In this document: positions 7,525 through 16,452 of the stretch, one piece after another
Layout: each line of letters begins with the position of its first letter
Position numbering within the stretch: the first letter of the stretch is position 1
Assembly (NCBI GenBank): GCA_965229355.1
Contig: OZ245869.1
Span: forward strand, 1,116,001-1,180,000
From: GCA-2737725 sp965229355
GTDB lineage: Bacteria > Pseudomonadota > Alphaproteobacteria > Rhodospirillales > Rhodospirillaceae
DNA length: 64,000 nt
Reading direction: 5' to 3'
Position numbers and translations under genes: made by a program
The notes under the pieces: generated by a model
Told to the model about the DNA's origin: nothing
What the model saw: only the letters and a program-made list of their open reading frames with translations
Databases searched by the model: none

Positions 7525-9066
7525 GTGGCGAGCCTGTTTGATCTGCTGCGGTCACGCTTCCCGGCTGATCTGACAAAGCCATTCCTGATTTTACGCGGTG
7601 GCCGCGTTTTAAGTTACGGCGACATTGATGCACTGTCGGCGCGCTTTGCCAATGTGCTGACGGCATCAGGTGCAAAACCCGGTGACCGTGTCGCTGTGCA
7701 GGTTGAGAAAAGTGCTGAAGCCGTTGCCCTGTACTTAGCGTTCCTGCGCGCTGGCTTAGTTTACCTGCCACTGAACTCGGCTTACCGCGACGATGAGTTG
7801 GAATATTTCTTCACAGATGCCGAAGCCCGCATTGCTGTGGGCGACCCAGCCTCGACGCAGTGCGCCAGCGTTGCGGCGAAATGTAATATCGCGACTTATC
7901 TTACCCTTGGCAGTCAGGGCGACGGTACGCTGATAGACGCTGCGCAAACTGCAAGCCCAGCGCATCAGCCCGCAGCACGCACCACTGATGACTTGGCAGC
8001 GATTTTGTATTCGTCAGGCACGACCGGAAAACCCAAAGGCGTGATGCTGAGTAACGGAAACTTGGCCGCCAATGCGCTGACATTGCATACGCTGTGGGAC
8101 TTCAAACCGACCGATGTGTTGCTGCACGCTTTGCCCATTTTCCATACCCACGGATTATTTGTGGCGCTGAACACCACAATCTTAAACGGCTCTCCGATTT
8201 TATTTCACACCAAATTCAACGCGGATGATGTGATTGCGGATTTGCCGCGCGCAACGGTGATGATGGGTGTACCAACCTTTTATGTGCGCCTATTAACAAA
8301 CGCCAAGCTGAACAGAGATCTTTGCAAAAATATGCGCCTGTTTATTTCAGGTTCGGCCCCGTTGTTGGATGAAACATTTAGCAGCTTTGAAGACCGTACT
8401 GGCCACGCCATCTTGGAACGCTACGGCATGACCGAAGCAGGCATGATCACCAGCGCCCTACCGCATAAACCACGCCGCGCCAACACGGTGGGTTGGCCAT
8501 TACCGGATGTGACATTGCGTATCGTGAATGAACGCGGCGCAGATATTTCAGGCGATGAGACGGGCGAGATTCACATTCAAGGCCCGAATGTTTTTAAAGG
8601 CTACTGGCGCAAGCCTGAGAAAACAGCCGAAGACTTTGTGACCCTCGGATCTGAAGAGCGCTTCTTTAAAACTGGCGATCTAGCGCGCTTTGAGCCCGAT
8701 GGCATGATTTCGATTGTGGGCCGCGCGAAAGACATGCTGATTTCGGGTGGCTTTAATGTGTACCCGAAAGAGATTGAAACCATCATTGATGGCTTACCGG
8801 GCGTGGACGAGTCTGCCGTTGTCGGCATGCCACACCCGGATTTTGGCGAAGCGGGATTAGCCATCATCACCATGAAACCAAACGCTGCGCCCCTGACCAG
8901 CGATGCTGTCGTGTCGGCACTGAAAGCAGCGCTCGCGAATTACAAAATCCCCAAGCTGATTGTGTTTGCCGAAACACTACCGCGCAACGCCATGGGTAAA
9001 GTGCAGAAGAAAGAACTAAGGCAAACTTACGCAACCCAGTGGGACGCTTATATTAAGCAGCCTTAG
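7525..9066 (+). CDS. matB: Malonyl-CoA synthetase (AMP-forming)
   Basis: 513 residues, GTG start immediately after the preceding TAA. ANL-superfamily enzyme: P-loop YSSGTTGKPKGVMLS (about residue 157), LPIFHTHGLFVALN, which is the form found in MatB, A5 motif ERYGMTEAGMI, A7/A8 FKTGDLARFEPDG ... VGRAKDMLISGGFNVYPKEIE, and the C-terminal catalytic Lys in RNAMGKVQKKEL. MatB makes malonyl-CoA from malonate, ATP and CoA. A malonyl-CoA decarboxylase or malonate carrier is not adjacent, so the supply route is unclear. A methylmalonate or other short dicarboxylate substrate cannot be excluded. The 3' end overlaps the convergent GST gene by 14 bases. Confidence 0.88.
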   Translation: MASLFDLLRSRFPADLTKPFLILRGGRVLSYGDIDALSARFANVLTASGAKPGDRVAVQVEKSAEAVALYLAFLRAGLVYLPLNSAYRDDELEYFFTDAEARIAVGDPASTQCASVAAKCNIATYLTLGSQGDGTLIDAAQTASPAHQPAARTTDDLAAILYSSGTTGKPKGVMLSNGNLAANALTLHTLWDFKPTDVLLHALPIFHTHGLFVALNTTILNGSPILFHTKFNADDVIADLPRATVMMGVPTFYVRLLTNAKLNRDLCKNMRLFISGSAPLLDETFSSFEDRTGHAILERYGMTEAGMITSALPHKPRRANTVGWPLPDVTLRIVNERGADISGDETGEIHIQGPNVFKGYWRKPEKTAEDFVTLGSEERFFKTGDLARFEPDGMISIVGRAKDMLISGGFNVYPKEIETIIDGLPGVDESAVVGMPHPDFGEAGLAIITMKPNAAPLTSDAVVSALKAALANYKIPKLIVFAETLPRNAMGKVQKKELRQTYATQWDAYIKQP

Positions 9067-9781
9067 CAGCAATCTCTGGGAAATACCGCGTCAACATGCG
9101 TTCGGTGTGATCCACCAAATTCCGGCACTTGAGCGTTTCGGTTTTGAGCGGAAAATCCCACGGCGTGTGCAAAATGCAGCCCACTTGCGAAAACATCACG
9201 GCGTCCACGACGGTCGGCTGATCACCAAAACCAAAGGAGCGATTGCCAAGCCAGTGACTGAGCGCCTGCACATCGGCAACGCCAAGTTTCCAAATATCGT
9301 GCGCGCTATGACGGCCCAGGCCATGATTACGCAAGGCCTTCTTCACCGATCCTTTTAAGATTCGCGGCACGAGTGCACCAAGGATTCCCTTTAAGCCCGT
9401 GGCAGCCTGAATGTAGCTCAATGTCTCTGCTGGCTTAGTCGGATCCATCCAACGCGCATATACCATGGCCCAGTAAAGGTGCTCTTCCATCATGCGCTGG
9501 AACGCTAACGATTGCCCTCGCTGCTCAAGCGTCAGCTTCCCATCGACAGGGTGGCCATGCTTTTGCTCTAAGTGCGAGATGATCAGGCCAGAGTCACAGA
9601 TGGTTTGACCATCAATCGTCACATACGGCGCTTTGCCGGTGGTCGATTTCGGGGGGCCGCGCAGGATATCGACCTGGTACTTCAACCCCGCCATACGCAG
9701 ATAGGTTTCAAGCTTCACGCAAAATGGGCTCGCATTCGGCAAGCCATACAGCGGAATGAATTGATGCAGGATGATACTCAT
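9053..9781 (-). CDS. Glutathione S-transferase-like protein (metaxin/Fax type N-domain)
   Basis: 242 residues starting at ATG (9779-9781, MSIILHQF). The thioredoxin-fold N-domain has LYGLPNASPFCVKLETYLRM, with a Cys in the active-site region, and the substrate-proximal GKAPYVTIDGQTICDSGLI, where the cis-Pro position is conserved. The all-helical C-domain contains FGFGDQPTVVDAVMFSQV, the usual GST C-domain signature region. This pattern fits the Failed-axon-connection/metaxin-like GSTs more than classical detoxifying classes. It is the last gene of a three-gene minus-strand operon with an ABC exporter and an acyl-CoA synthetase. Catalytic activity is not certain. Confidence 0.8.
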   Translation of the reverse strand: MSIILHQFIPLYGLPNASPFCVKLETYLRMAGLKYQVDILRGPPKSTTGKAPYVTIDGQTICDSGLIISHLEQKHGHPVDGKLTLEQRGQSLAFQRMMEEHLYWAMVYARWMDPTKPAETLSYIQAATGLKGILGALVPRILKGSVKKALRNHGLGRHSAHDIWKLGVADVQALSHWLGNRSFGFGDQPTVVDAVMFSQVGCILHTPWDFPLKTETLKCRNLVDHTERMLTRYFPEIAAKAA

Positions 9782-9806
9782 AACTGTTTTCCCGTTTCGT
9801 GCGTCA

Positions 9807-11561
9807 TTACATAAACCCGCCGACTTGGCGTTGCCACATCTGGGCATAGACGCCGTGCTTAGCTAATAAATCTGCGTGCGCACCCTCTTCAATTATGCGG
9901 CCATCTTGCAGCACGACAATACGATCCATACCCATCAATGTGGACAAGCGATGCGCAATAGCAATCACCGTTCTGCCTTTCATTAAGTTCAGCAGCGCAT
10001 CTTGAATGAGATGCTCGGCTTCGCTGTCGAGCGATGATGTGGCTTCATCCAAAATCAGAATCGGCGCATCTTTTAAGAAAGCGCGCGCGATGGCCACGCG
10101 CTGCTTTTCGCCGCCTGACAATTTCATGCCGCGTTCACCGACAATTGCATTGTACGCATTGGCGCGGCCTTCAATAAATTCGTGGCAATGTGCAAGTTTT
10201 GCCGCAGTCACCATATCGGCATCGGTGGCGTTAGGTTTGCCGTAAATAATGTTTTCGCGCACACTGCGATGAAACAGGCCCGGGTTCTGCGGCACCTCAG
10301 CCATGGCATGATGCAGAGATTCCCAAGTCACGCTGGCAATATCCTGATTGTCGATCAAGATAACACCAGATTGAATGGGGAAGTGACGACGGATCAACTT
10401 CACCAATGTGCTTTTGCCTGCACCAGAGGCCCCCACTAAACCTACTTTCTCACCCGGCCTAATATTAAGATTGAGCCTGTCGAACACACGCGTGCCGTCC
10501 GGGTAGTTGAATGACACATCTTTCAGAACGATGGCTCCGCCTGTAACAGCCAAAGCGGCGGCCCCGGGCGGATCAATAATTTCATGCTCAGCTAAAATCG
10601 TATCCAGTGCGCTGGAAAGATTGCCGTAGGTTTCAAACACGGCAAACAAACTGTCACCTAGGGTGTTGACGTGCGATGAGACCAAAAATGACAACGAAAT
10701 AAGTGTGGTGAAGACAGCGAGATTGATCGCCCCTGTGGTCGCGTCTTGCAAGGCCAGCCACAAAAACCAGCCCAGAAACGCAACGCCCAGCATATGAAGG
10801 GCGACGCGCATAACGGTCGCGATGATACGCAGTTTCACGTGCGTGGTGGCTTCGCTTTCACTGAAGGGCAGCAATGTATCGCGCTCGTAGATATTTCTGG
10901 CAAAGCTTAAAATCGCATCCCAGTTCGTCACGGTATCAACAATGCGCGCAGATTGCTTTGAAGCGGCCTCGGACGCATCTTTAGCATAAGTGCGCAAGCG
11001 TTGCGCAAGCCAGCCCGACACAACAGCAAACGCCGTCAGAAAGAGTGCGAAGTACGGCAGCACGTCGGGAACATTGGTCGCCATCATGTAGCCGGTCAGC
11101 GCCAGTAAAACCGCAAAGCGCGGAACGTTCGACACAACGTAATCAATCAACGTCGTGCACGAACCCGCCGCGAGTCGAATTTTGTGCGCAAGAATGCCGG
11201 ATGAATTGTCGAGAAAGTAGCGCGGCGCGTGGCGCAACAGATACGCAAAAATCTCATCATGAATACGCACGCGCATGGTCATGAATGTATACGATGAAAA
11301 AATGCCATAGCAGCGCGAGAACAACGTGCCGAATAGCCACATGGCGATGAGAATCAGAAACCAGAAATCAGCTGTGTCTTTGTTCGACACCGCCTGCACC
11401 ACATGCCCCATGGCAAAGGTTTGATAGACTTCCAGCGATGTCCCAAGAAAAATAATCATCGCCATCACCAACAGGTGCCAACGAAAACTGCCCTTGGTGT
11501 AATGCCAGATGAAAGCCCCCGGATGACGTGGCAGGCCCGTGCTTGTGAAGGCCGCGGGCAT
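9807..11561 (-). CDS. ABC exporter, fused permease and ATPase (MsbA/MDR type)
   Basis: 584 residues, the size of a half-transporter that works as a homodimer in the inner membrane. The first ~310 residues hold about six membrane helices. The ATPase domain has Walker A GASGAGKST (about residue 377), Q-loop VPQNPGLFHRSV, signature LSGGEKQRVAIARA, Walker B ILILDEATSSLD and H-loop IAHRLS, all intact. Type-IV exporters of this form flip lipids or extrude hydrophobic compounds. Its start overlaps the acyl-CoA synthetase stop (TGATG), so the two are translationally coupled, and the GST follows after 25 bases; lipid-linked substrates are a reasonable inference only. Confidence 0.88.
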   Translation of the reverse strand: MPAAFTSTGLPRHPGAFIWHYTKGSFRWHLLVMAMIIFLGTSLEVYQTFAMGHVVQAVSNKDTADFWFLILIAMWLFGTLFSRCYGIFSSYTFMTMRVRIHDEIFAYLLRHAPRYFLDNSSGILAHKIRLAAGSCTTLIDYVVSNVPRFAVLLALTGYMMATNVPDVLPYFALFLTAFAVVSGWLAQRLRTYAKDASEAASKQSARIVDTVTNWDAILSFARNIYERDTLLPFSESEATTHVKLRIIATVMRVALHMLGVAFLGWFLWLALQDATTGAINLAVFTTLISLSFLVSSHVNTLGDSLFAVFETYGNLSSALDTILAEHEIIDPPGAAALAVTGGAIVLKDVSFNYPDGTRVFDRLNLNIRPGEKVGLVGASGAGKSTLVKLIRRHFPIQSGVILIDNQDIASVTWESLHHAMAEVPQNPGLFHRSVRENIIYGKPNATDADMVTAAKLAHCHEFIEGRANAYNAIVGERGMKLSGGEKQRVAIARAFLKDAPILILDEATSSLDSEAEHLIQDALLNLMKGRTVIAIAHRLSTLMGMDRIVVLQDGRIIEEGAHADLLAKHGVYAQMWQRQVGGFM

Positions 11562-13183
11562 CAGAGAGCTTTGGCCCGATCGCGCAGCACGAATTTTTGA
11601 ATCTTACCGGTGGATGTTTTTGGCAACTCGCTGAAAACAACCGTTTTCGGCGCCTTAAAGTGCGCCAAGTTCGCGCGGCAGAAGGCGATGATCTCAGCTT
11701 CGGTTGCGGACTGTCCCGCCTTCAGCGTCACGAAAGCGCACGGCGTTTCGCCCCAATGCGCATCAGGCCGCGCAACCACGGCCGCCTCTAATACGGCGGG
11801 GTGCTGATACAACACACCCTCGACCTCGATGGTGGAAATATTCTCTCCACCCGAAATGATGATGTCTTTCGAGCGATCTTTCAGTTCGATGTAACCATCG
11901 GCGTGCATCACACCTAAATCACCCGAATGGAACCATCCTCCCCGCAAGGCCTCTTCCGTGGCTTTGGGATTCTTCAAATACCCTTTCATCACCACGTTGC
12001 CGCGGAACATTACCTCGCCCATCGTTTGGCCATCGGCGGGTGTGGGCTCCATGGTTTCGGGGTTCATCACCGTTAAACCAGCAAGCACATGATATGGCAC
12101 ACCTTGGCGTGCCTTCAGTGCCGCGCGCTCTGTCAACGTTTTACCGTTCCAATCGCGGTGCCAGGCGCAGATCGTCGCAGGGCCATATGTTTCAGTTAGG
12201 CCGTACGCGTGCGTAACATCAAAGCCCATGTCTTCCATGGCGGAGATGACAGCAGCCGGGGGGGCTGCCCCCGCCGTCATAACACGGATGCCTTTTTGCA
12301 AGCCGATCTTAAGAGCACTATCCGCGTTCACCAGCATGTTCATCACTGTCGGCGCGCCGTTAAAGTGCGTAACGCCACGATTGATGATGGTCTTAAGAAT
12401 TAAGGCTGGATCAACTTTGCGCAAACACACGTGAGTGCCAGCCATGGCCGTAATGGTCCACGGGAAGCACCAGCCGTTGCAGTGAAACATCGGCAACGTC
12501 CACAGATATACCGGATGCATGGGCATTTCCCACGCCAGCGCATTGCCGAGCGCGTTCAACGCAGCGCCACGATGATGGTAGACGACACCCTTTGGATTGC
12601 CTGTGGTCCCAGATGTGTAATTCAGCGCAATGGCATCCCACTCATCGGCAGGCATGATGCCGGTAAAGTTCGGATCACCGCCTGCGATGAAGGCTTCATA
12701 ATCAAGCGTCGCAAGACGTGGCTCTTTCGGCCCCAATACATCAACAATGTCGACGACCAATGGTTTTGTGGTGCAAAGCTTGAGTGCTTCGCCAGCAACT
12801 TTGGCCAATTCAGTATCAACCATCAGCACTTTGGCTTCGCCGTGATCGAGAATAAATGCAACGGCTGCAGCATCCAGGCGCGTGTTGATGGCATTCAGTA
12901 CCGCGCCGGTCATTGCGACGCCAAAGTGCGCCTCTAAGTGTGCAGGGATATTCGGCGCCAGGACCGCAACCGTGTCACCCTTGCCAATGCCTGCCTTGCT
13001 GAGCGCTGAGCCCAACCGCGCACAGCGCTCTGCCAACTGACGGTATGTGTAAGTCAGCGCCCCGTGTACGACAGCCGTATGATCAGGATACGTGCGCACG
13101 CTACGCTGCAAGAACGTCAGCGGTGTCAGCGGATCAACGTTGGCCGGTGTGCGCGGCAGATCACGGTCGTAAATTGAAGACAT
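11561..13183 (-). CDS. Acyl-CoA synthetase (AMP-forming, DmdB/AAE-like)
   Basis: 540 residues from the ATG at 13181-13183 (MSSIYDRDL); a longer frame to 13279 adds 32 residues without family similarity. ANL motifs are intact: LNYTSGTTGNPKGVVYHH (P-loop), THAYGLTETYGPATIC, WFHSGDLGVMHADGYIE, DRSKDIIISGGENIS and the Lys region KTSTGKIQKF. The N-terminal layout (PLTPLTFLQRSVRTYPDHTAVVHG and HFGVAMTGAVLNAINTRLDA) matches the short/medium-chain and methylthiopropionate-type CoA ligases. It activates a carboxylic acid to its CoA thioester; the exact acid is unknown. First gene of the operon with the ABC exporter and GST. Confidence 0.87.
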   Translation of the reverse strand: MSSIYDRDLPRTPANVDPLTPLTFLQRSVRTYPDHTAVVHGALTYTYRQLAERCARLGSALSKAGIGKGDTVAVLAPNIPAHLEAHFGVAMTGAVLNAINTRLDAAAVAFILDHGEAKVLMVDTELAKVAGEALKLCTTKPLVVDIVDVLGPKEPRLATLDYEAFIAGGDPNFTGIMPADEWDAIALNYTSGTTGNPKGVVYHHRGAALNALGNALAWEMPMHPVYLWTLPMFHCNGWCFPWTITAMAGTHVCLRKVDPALILKTIINRGVTHFNGAPTVMNMLVNADSALKIGLQKGIRVMTAGAAPPAAVISAMEDMGFDVTHAYGLTETYGPATICAWHRDWNGKTLTERAALKARQGVPYHVLAGLTVMNPETMEPTPADGQTMGEVMFRGNVVMKGYLKNPKATEEALRGGWFHSGDLGVMHADGYIELKDRSKDIIISGGENISTIEVEGVLYQHPAVLEAAVVARPDAHWGETPCAFVTLKAGQSATEAEIIAFCRANLAHFKAPKTVVFSELPKTSTGKIQKFVLRDRAKAL

Positions 13184-13286
13184 ATGCGTGCAATTCGGGT
13201 CAAAAAATGAATACCCGATATTGACGAGAAACTCAGGCCAGACGCAAGCCACAGAACAGAGAAAGCACAGAGAAAGCACAAAGAAA

Positions 13287-13318
13287 TGGCGGCAGGCGCC
13301 TGAATTCGCCTACCGCCA
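13287..13318 (-). terminator. Terminator after the LapG-like operon
   Basis: TGGCGGCAGGCG and CGCCTACCGCCA form a 12-bp stem with one mismatch around an 8-base loop. On the minus strand the hairpin is followed by TTTCTTTG, placing it 30 bases after the stop of the 64-residue gene. Just before it on the plus strand is a short direct repeat, AGAGAAAGCAC twice. Confidence 0.65.
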
Positions 13319-13348
13319 ATTAAAATCGGCAATCAGTTATAGAGCAGC

Positions 13349-13543
13349 CTATTTGGCGGCTGCGATCTCGGCCAAGAGCGCTTCGGTCTTGGCATCGGCA
13401 TGATAATTGGCCGGTTGTTGCTTTTCAGCCGTTACAACAATTTCTTCCAGCTTTGCCAAACGGGCTTCTGCGTCACCTTGCGCGAGTGCAAGCGACGGTG
13501 CTGCAAAAGCGGCAACTATCGACAGAACAATTGCTTTCTTCAT
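13349..13543 (-). CDS. Small exported protein, 64 residues, coupled to the LapG-like gene
   Basis: MKKAIVLSIVAAFAAPSLALAQ is a clear Sec signal peptide with cleavage after ALA near residue 21, leaving a charged mature peptide of about 43 residues (GDAEARLAKLEEIVV...LLAEIAAAK) that looks helical. Its ATG overlaps the stop of the upstream BTLCP gene in an ATGA arrangement (13540-13543), so expression is translationally coupled. I recognise no family. The tight coupling suggests a partner, inhibitor or chaperone of the cysteine protease, which is inference. A terminator follows. Confidence 0.7.
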   Translation of the reverse strand: MKKAIVLSIVAAFAAPSLALAQGDAEARLAKLEEIVVTAEKQQPANYHADAKTEALLAEIAAAK

Positions 13544-14361
13544 TTAACGACCCCTTTGTGTTGACGGTCATTTGCGGCGTGGCGCGCCGCGCGCTCGGAG
13601 GCCATGCGCCATTCTTCGGCCCTAACGGACGGAACATAATCCGGCGCATGATCCCAAACTCCTTGATCGGAAATTGAATAAACAACGCGAGCATGTGCAT
13701 ACGAGACGGGCCGCTGCAGCCCCATGATGCTATCCAGCACAATCACGTCAGCCTGTTTGCCATCGTTATCGTCGCGCACAGCAAGCCACGCATGCCAATC
13801 GTTCTCGTGGCCATCCCAACCGATGAGTACGCGTAAGTCTTCAGCGGCCCAGCCCAATTTGCGTAAGGCTTGATATTTCGCGAGCGCAATGTCTTCACAA
13901 TCGCCAGCGCCCGTTAAGGCCGTGTGATACAACGTCGACCACGTATCGCGCGCATCGTTGGTCCAAGTGATGGTATTAAAGTAGTGATGCACCAAGCTGA
14001 GTTGTTCGCTCTTCGGCAGAGCGCGCGCGATCTCCATCATCTTGCGAAAACGGATCAGACCAGGGCTGGCGCAAGTATCTTTCTCTTGCAGGCATGCTTC
14101 TAACGCGACGTCATCGGGTGTGGTTTGTGCAACCAATGCAGCCCATGGGCCAAAGTCATCCGCTTTCGTCAGCGCATCGGGCGTGAAGTGGAACTGCGAC
14201 ATGCGGGGTGCGGTTTGAAACACGCTGCCATTTTCGCCTTTAGCCAAGCGCGGGGCTGTGCCTGTGCACGCTGTAAGCGCAACACTGATCAGAGTGAGCA
14301 AGACTACAGAGGAGAAAGATCGACAGCGGCGCAGCGTTACAGGCCCAAGACAGTTCGTCAT
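13540..14361 (-). CDS. BTLCP (LapG-like) cysteine protease, lipoprotein
   Basis: 273 residues of the bacterial transglutaminase-like cysteine proteinase family (PF06035, DUF920). The triad is visible: Cys in GAGDCEDIALAKY (about residue 155), His in DWHAWLAVRDD (about 189) and Asp in VIVLDSIMG (about 207). The N-terminus has a membrane segment ending in the lipobox LTAC with Cys at residue 32, so the mature protein is probably a lipoprotein facing the periplasm. LapG, the studied member, trims surface adhesins under control of the c-di-GMP receptor LapD. No LapD or large adhesin is in this window. Confidence 0.82.
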   Translation of the reverse strand: MTNCLGPVTLRRCRSFSSVVLLTLISVALTACTGTAPRLAKGENGSVFQTAPRMSQFHFTPDALTKADDFGPWAALVAQTTPDDVALEACLQEKDTCASPGLIRFRKMMEIARALPKSEQLSLVHHYFNTITWTNDARDTWSTLYHTALTGAGDCEDIALAKYQALRKLGWAAEDLRVLIGWDGHENDWHAWLAVRDDNDGKQADVIVLDSIMGLQRPVSYAHARVVYSISDQGVWDHAPDYVPSVRAEEWRMASERAARHAANDRQHKGVVK

Positions 14362-14693
14362 GAGACAATCTTAGTTTCTTAAAATCGCAACCTTCAAGTT
14401 ATGGCGTAAGAAAAGCTAAGGTTTCTGCGCGCTGTGGCCAGAGACCCACATTTGACCTAACTCTGTCCTGATACAATCAATCAAGTGGGCGTGGAGCAAC
14501 GCCTTGGGACAAGGCACGCAAAAAACTGAATACCGGCACAGGGTCAGGGGTCCAGGACCGTCTTAGAAGATTGGAAAACATCTGAAATCTCAGAGCCCTA
14601 GGAACCAAAAGTAAGGCCCGGTTTAGAGCTTGGCGCAGCGCTACCCTTCGGATTGTCTTTCGCGCCCGGGCCGCCCCGCCAAAGGCTAAAGCA
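14362..14693. other. 332-base gene-free stretch with an extended -10 promoter and hairpins (possible RNA)
   Basis: No convincing coding frame: the minus-strand frame 14477-14731 runs into the symporter gene and has no family features. On the plus strand TGATACAAT (14469-14477) is an extended -10 box, with TTGACC 14 bases upstream of the hexamer. After it come adjacent hairpins, GGCGT...ACGCC and GCCTTG-GGA-CAAGGC, and further on GGCCCGG pairs with CCGGGCC around a 40-base interior. A transcribed structured RNA of about 200 nucleotides is possible. It does not match 6S, RNase P or tmRNA landmarks that I know. Confidence 0.3.
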
Positions 14694-15998
14694 CTAATCT
14701 TCTTCAATGCGGCTGTGATGCTTAGTATCACGCATCCGCGCGTACACGATCAGTGAAACGCCGATCATGATCGTCACGTACCAAAAGAACCCGCTTTCGT
14801 GGCCCGCTTGCTTGAATTTCAAAGCCACAAACTCCGCCGTGCCACCAAACAGCGCATTAGCGATCGCATAGGGCAGTGCGACGCCCAACGCCCGAATGTG
14901 CGCCGGGAAAAGCTCGGCCTTCACCACCGCATTGATTGACGTATAACCCGTGACAATCAGTAAGCCTGCAAAACAGAGACCAAAGGCCGCGTAAGCGTTG
15001 TCGGTCACCGCAAGCGCTGAGAAAATCGGGTATGTCAGCAACACACCCAACACACCGAAACCGACCATCAGCGGCTTTCGTCCCACGCGATCGGACAAAG
15101 CACCCGCCAAAGGCTGACACAGCATGAACAGGAACAACGCCGCCGTTGTAATTTCAGTGGCAGCTTCTTTGCTGAAACCGGATGAGTTGACCAAAAATTT
15201 CTGCATGTAAGTGGTGTAAGCGTAAAATGCGAGCGTGCCACCCGCTGTGAGCCCCAGCACAATCAACGCTTCACGCGGATGATGCCTGATCAACGCCCAA
15301 CCACTCGACAGACGCCGGGCTTCGTCTTTGACGTTATTGAACGACTGCGTTTCAAGCAGACCACGGCGAATATAAAACACGACGATGGCAAGGGCTCCGC
15401 CAATGGCGAAGGGAATGCGCCAGCCCCACGCGTGCAGCGCTTCAACCGAGAGCGTTCGTTGCAACAGCAGTAAAACTGCCAGCGCCAGTAATTGACCGGA
15501 TATCAACGTGACGTATTGAAAGCTTGAGAAGAAACCACGATGCGTTTTGCCCGCCATTTCGCTTAAGTAGGTTGCACTGGCGCCGTACTCACCACCGACA
15601 CTTAAACCTTGCAGCAGGCGCGCGAGCACTAAAGTAGCCGGGGCCAAGACACCGATCGTTTCGTAGCCGGGCGTAATGGCAATCAACAATGAGCCAATAC
15701 ACATGAGGCTGACCGACAACGTGAGCCCTGACTTGCGCCCATAGCGGTCGGCGTAAACACCCATGATCCATGCGCCGATAGGGCGCATTAAAAATCCAAC
15801 CGCGAAGACAGCAGCGGCACTCAGCAATTCAGTGGTTTGATTGCCCGAGGGAAAAAAGATCGGCGCGAAATACAGCGTGAATGCGGAATAGACGTACCAG
15901 TCGTACCATTCGACCAGATTGCCCGCCGAACCGCCGATAATCGATTTCAATCGGTTTTTTTGCGAAAGGCCGTTCTGAGCTACTTCAGTTTGACTCAT
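14694..15998 (-). CDS. MFS symporter of the metabolite:H+ (KgtP-like) family
   Basis: 434 residues starting at MSQTEVAQ (cat at 15996-15998). The sequence closely follows alpha-ketoglutarate permease: NLVEWYDWYVYSAFTLYFA in helix 1, FFPSGNQTTELL, AVFAVGFLMRPIGAWIMG, the MFS motif A-like ADRYGRKSGL, LLQGLSVGGEYGASATYLSE and FSSFQYVTLISGQLLAL. Twelve membrane helices are expected. These proteins carry dicarboxylates or similar organic acids with protons; 2-oxoglutarate is the best guess. It is divergent from csaA, with a 74-base shared upstream region. Confidence 0.85.
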   Translation of the reverse strand: MSQTEVAQNGLSQKNRLKSIIGGSAGNLVEWYDWYVYSAFTLYFAPIFFPSGNQTTELLSAAAVFAVGFLMRPIGAWIMGVYADRYGRKSGLTLSVSLMCIGSLLIAITPGYETIGVLAPATLVLARLLQGLSVGGEYGASATYLSEMAGKTHRGFFSSFQYVTLISGQLLALAVLLLLQRTLSVEALHAWGWRIPFAIGGALAIVVFYIRRGLLETQSFNNVKDEARRLSSGWALIRHHPREALIVLGLTAGGTLAFYAYTTYMQKFLVNSSGFSKEAATEITTAALFLFMLCQPLAGALSDRVGRKPLMVGFGVLGVLLTYPIFSALAVTDNAYAAFGLCFAGLLIVTGYTSINAVVKAELFPAHIRALGVALPYAIANALFGGTAEFVALKFKQAGHESGFFWYVTIMIGVSLIVYARMRDTKHHSRIEED

Positions 15999-16072
15999 GC
16001 CGTTGAACCATCCCCACGGTCGATGCACTGTAGGCATCATAACACGCAGAAATCAGCCTTAAGGCAACCGCC

Positions 16073-16444
16073 ATGCACCTCACACACGACCACAATGCAG
16101 CAGCAGCCCCCACAATCACCTTTGACGAATTCCTCACGGTCGATATTCGAGTTGGCACCATCATCGATGTGCAAGCCTTCCCCGAAGCGCGCAAACCGGC
16201 CTTTAAATTGAAAATCGATTTCGGAGCTGGCGTTGGCGTGAAGCAATCCAGCGCGCAGATCGTCACACACTATGATATGGCGGCATTGATGGGCCGGCAG
16301 GTTGCAGCGGTTGTGAATTTCCCGCCCCACCAAATCGGCAAGTTCATGTCTGAGGTACTGACGCTGGGCTTCCCGGACGAGAATGGGGCCGTGGTGCTGT
16401 TCGCCCCCGACCAAAAAGTACCCAATGGCGCGCGGCTGTTCTAG
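16073..16444 (+). CDS. csaA: CsaA-type tRNA-binding domain protein
   Basis: 123 residues, the normal size for CsaA, an OB-fold homodimer with chaperone-like and tRNA-binding activity. Diagnostic segments are VDIRVGTIIDVQAFPEARKP, KQSSAQIVTHYD, GRQVAAVVNFPPHQIGKFMSEVLTLGFPD and the end VPNGARLF. AAGG lies 8 bases before the ATG. The first 12 residues are His-rich (MHLTHDHNAAAA), which is not part of the fold. It stands alone between the symporter and a transporter remnant. Confidence 0.9.
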   Translation: MHLTHDHNAAAAPTITFDEFLTVDIRVGTIIDVQAFPEARKPAFKLKIDFGAGVGVKQSSAQIVTHYDMAALMGRQVAAVVNFPPHQIGKFMSEVLTLGFPDENGAVVLFAPDQKVPNGARLF

Positions 16445-16452
16445 CCGACCGA

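Noticed and set aside
14477..14731. Minus-strand 84-residue open frame
   Set aside because: It overlaps the symporter 3' end in another phase, has no ribosome site and no recognisable family; structured RNA fits the region as well.
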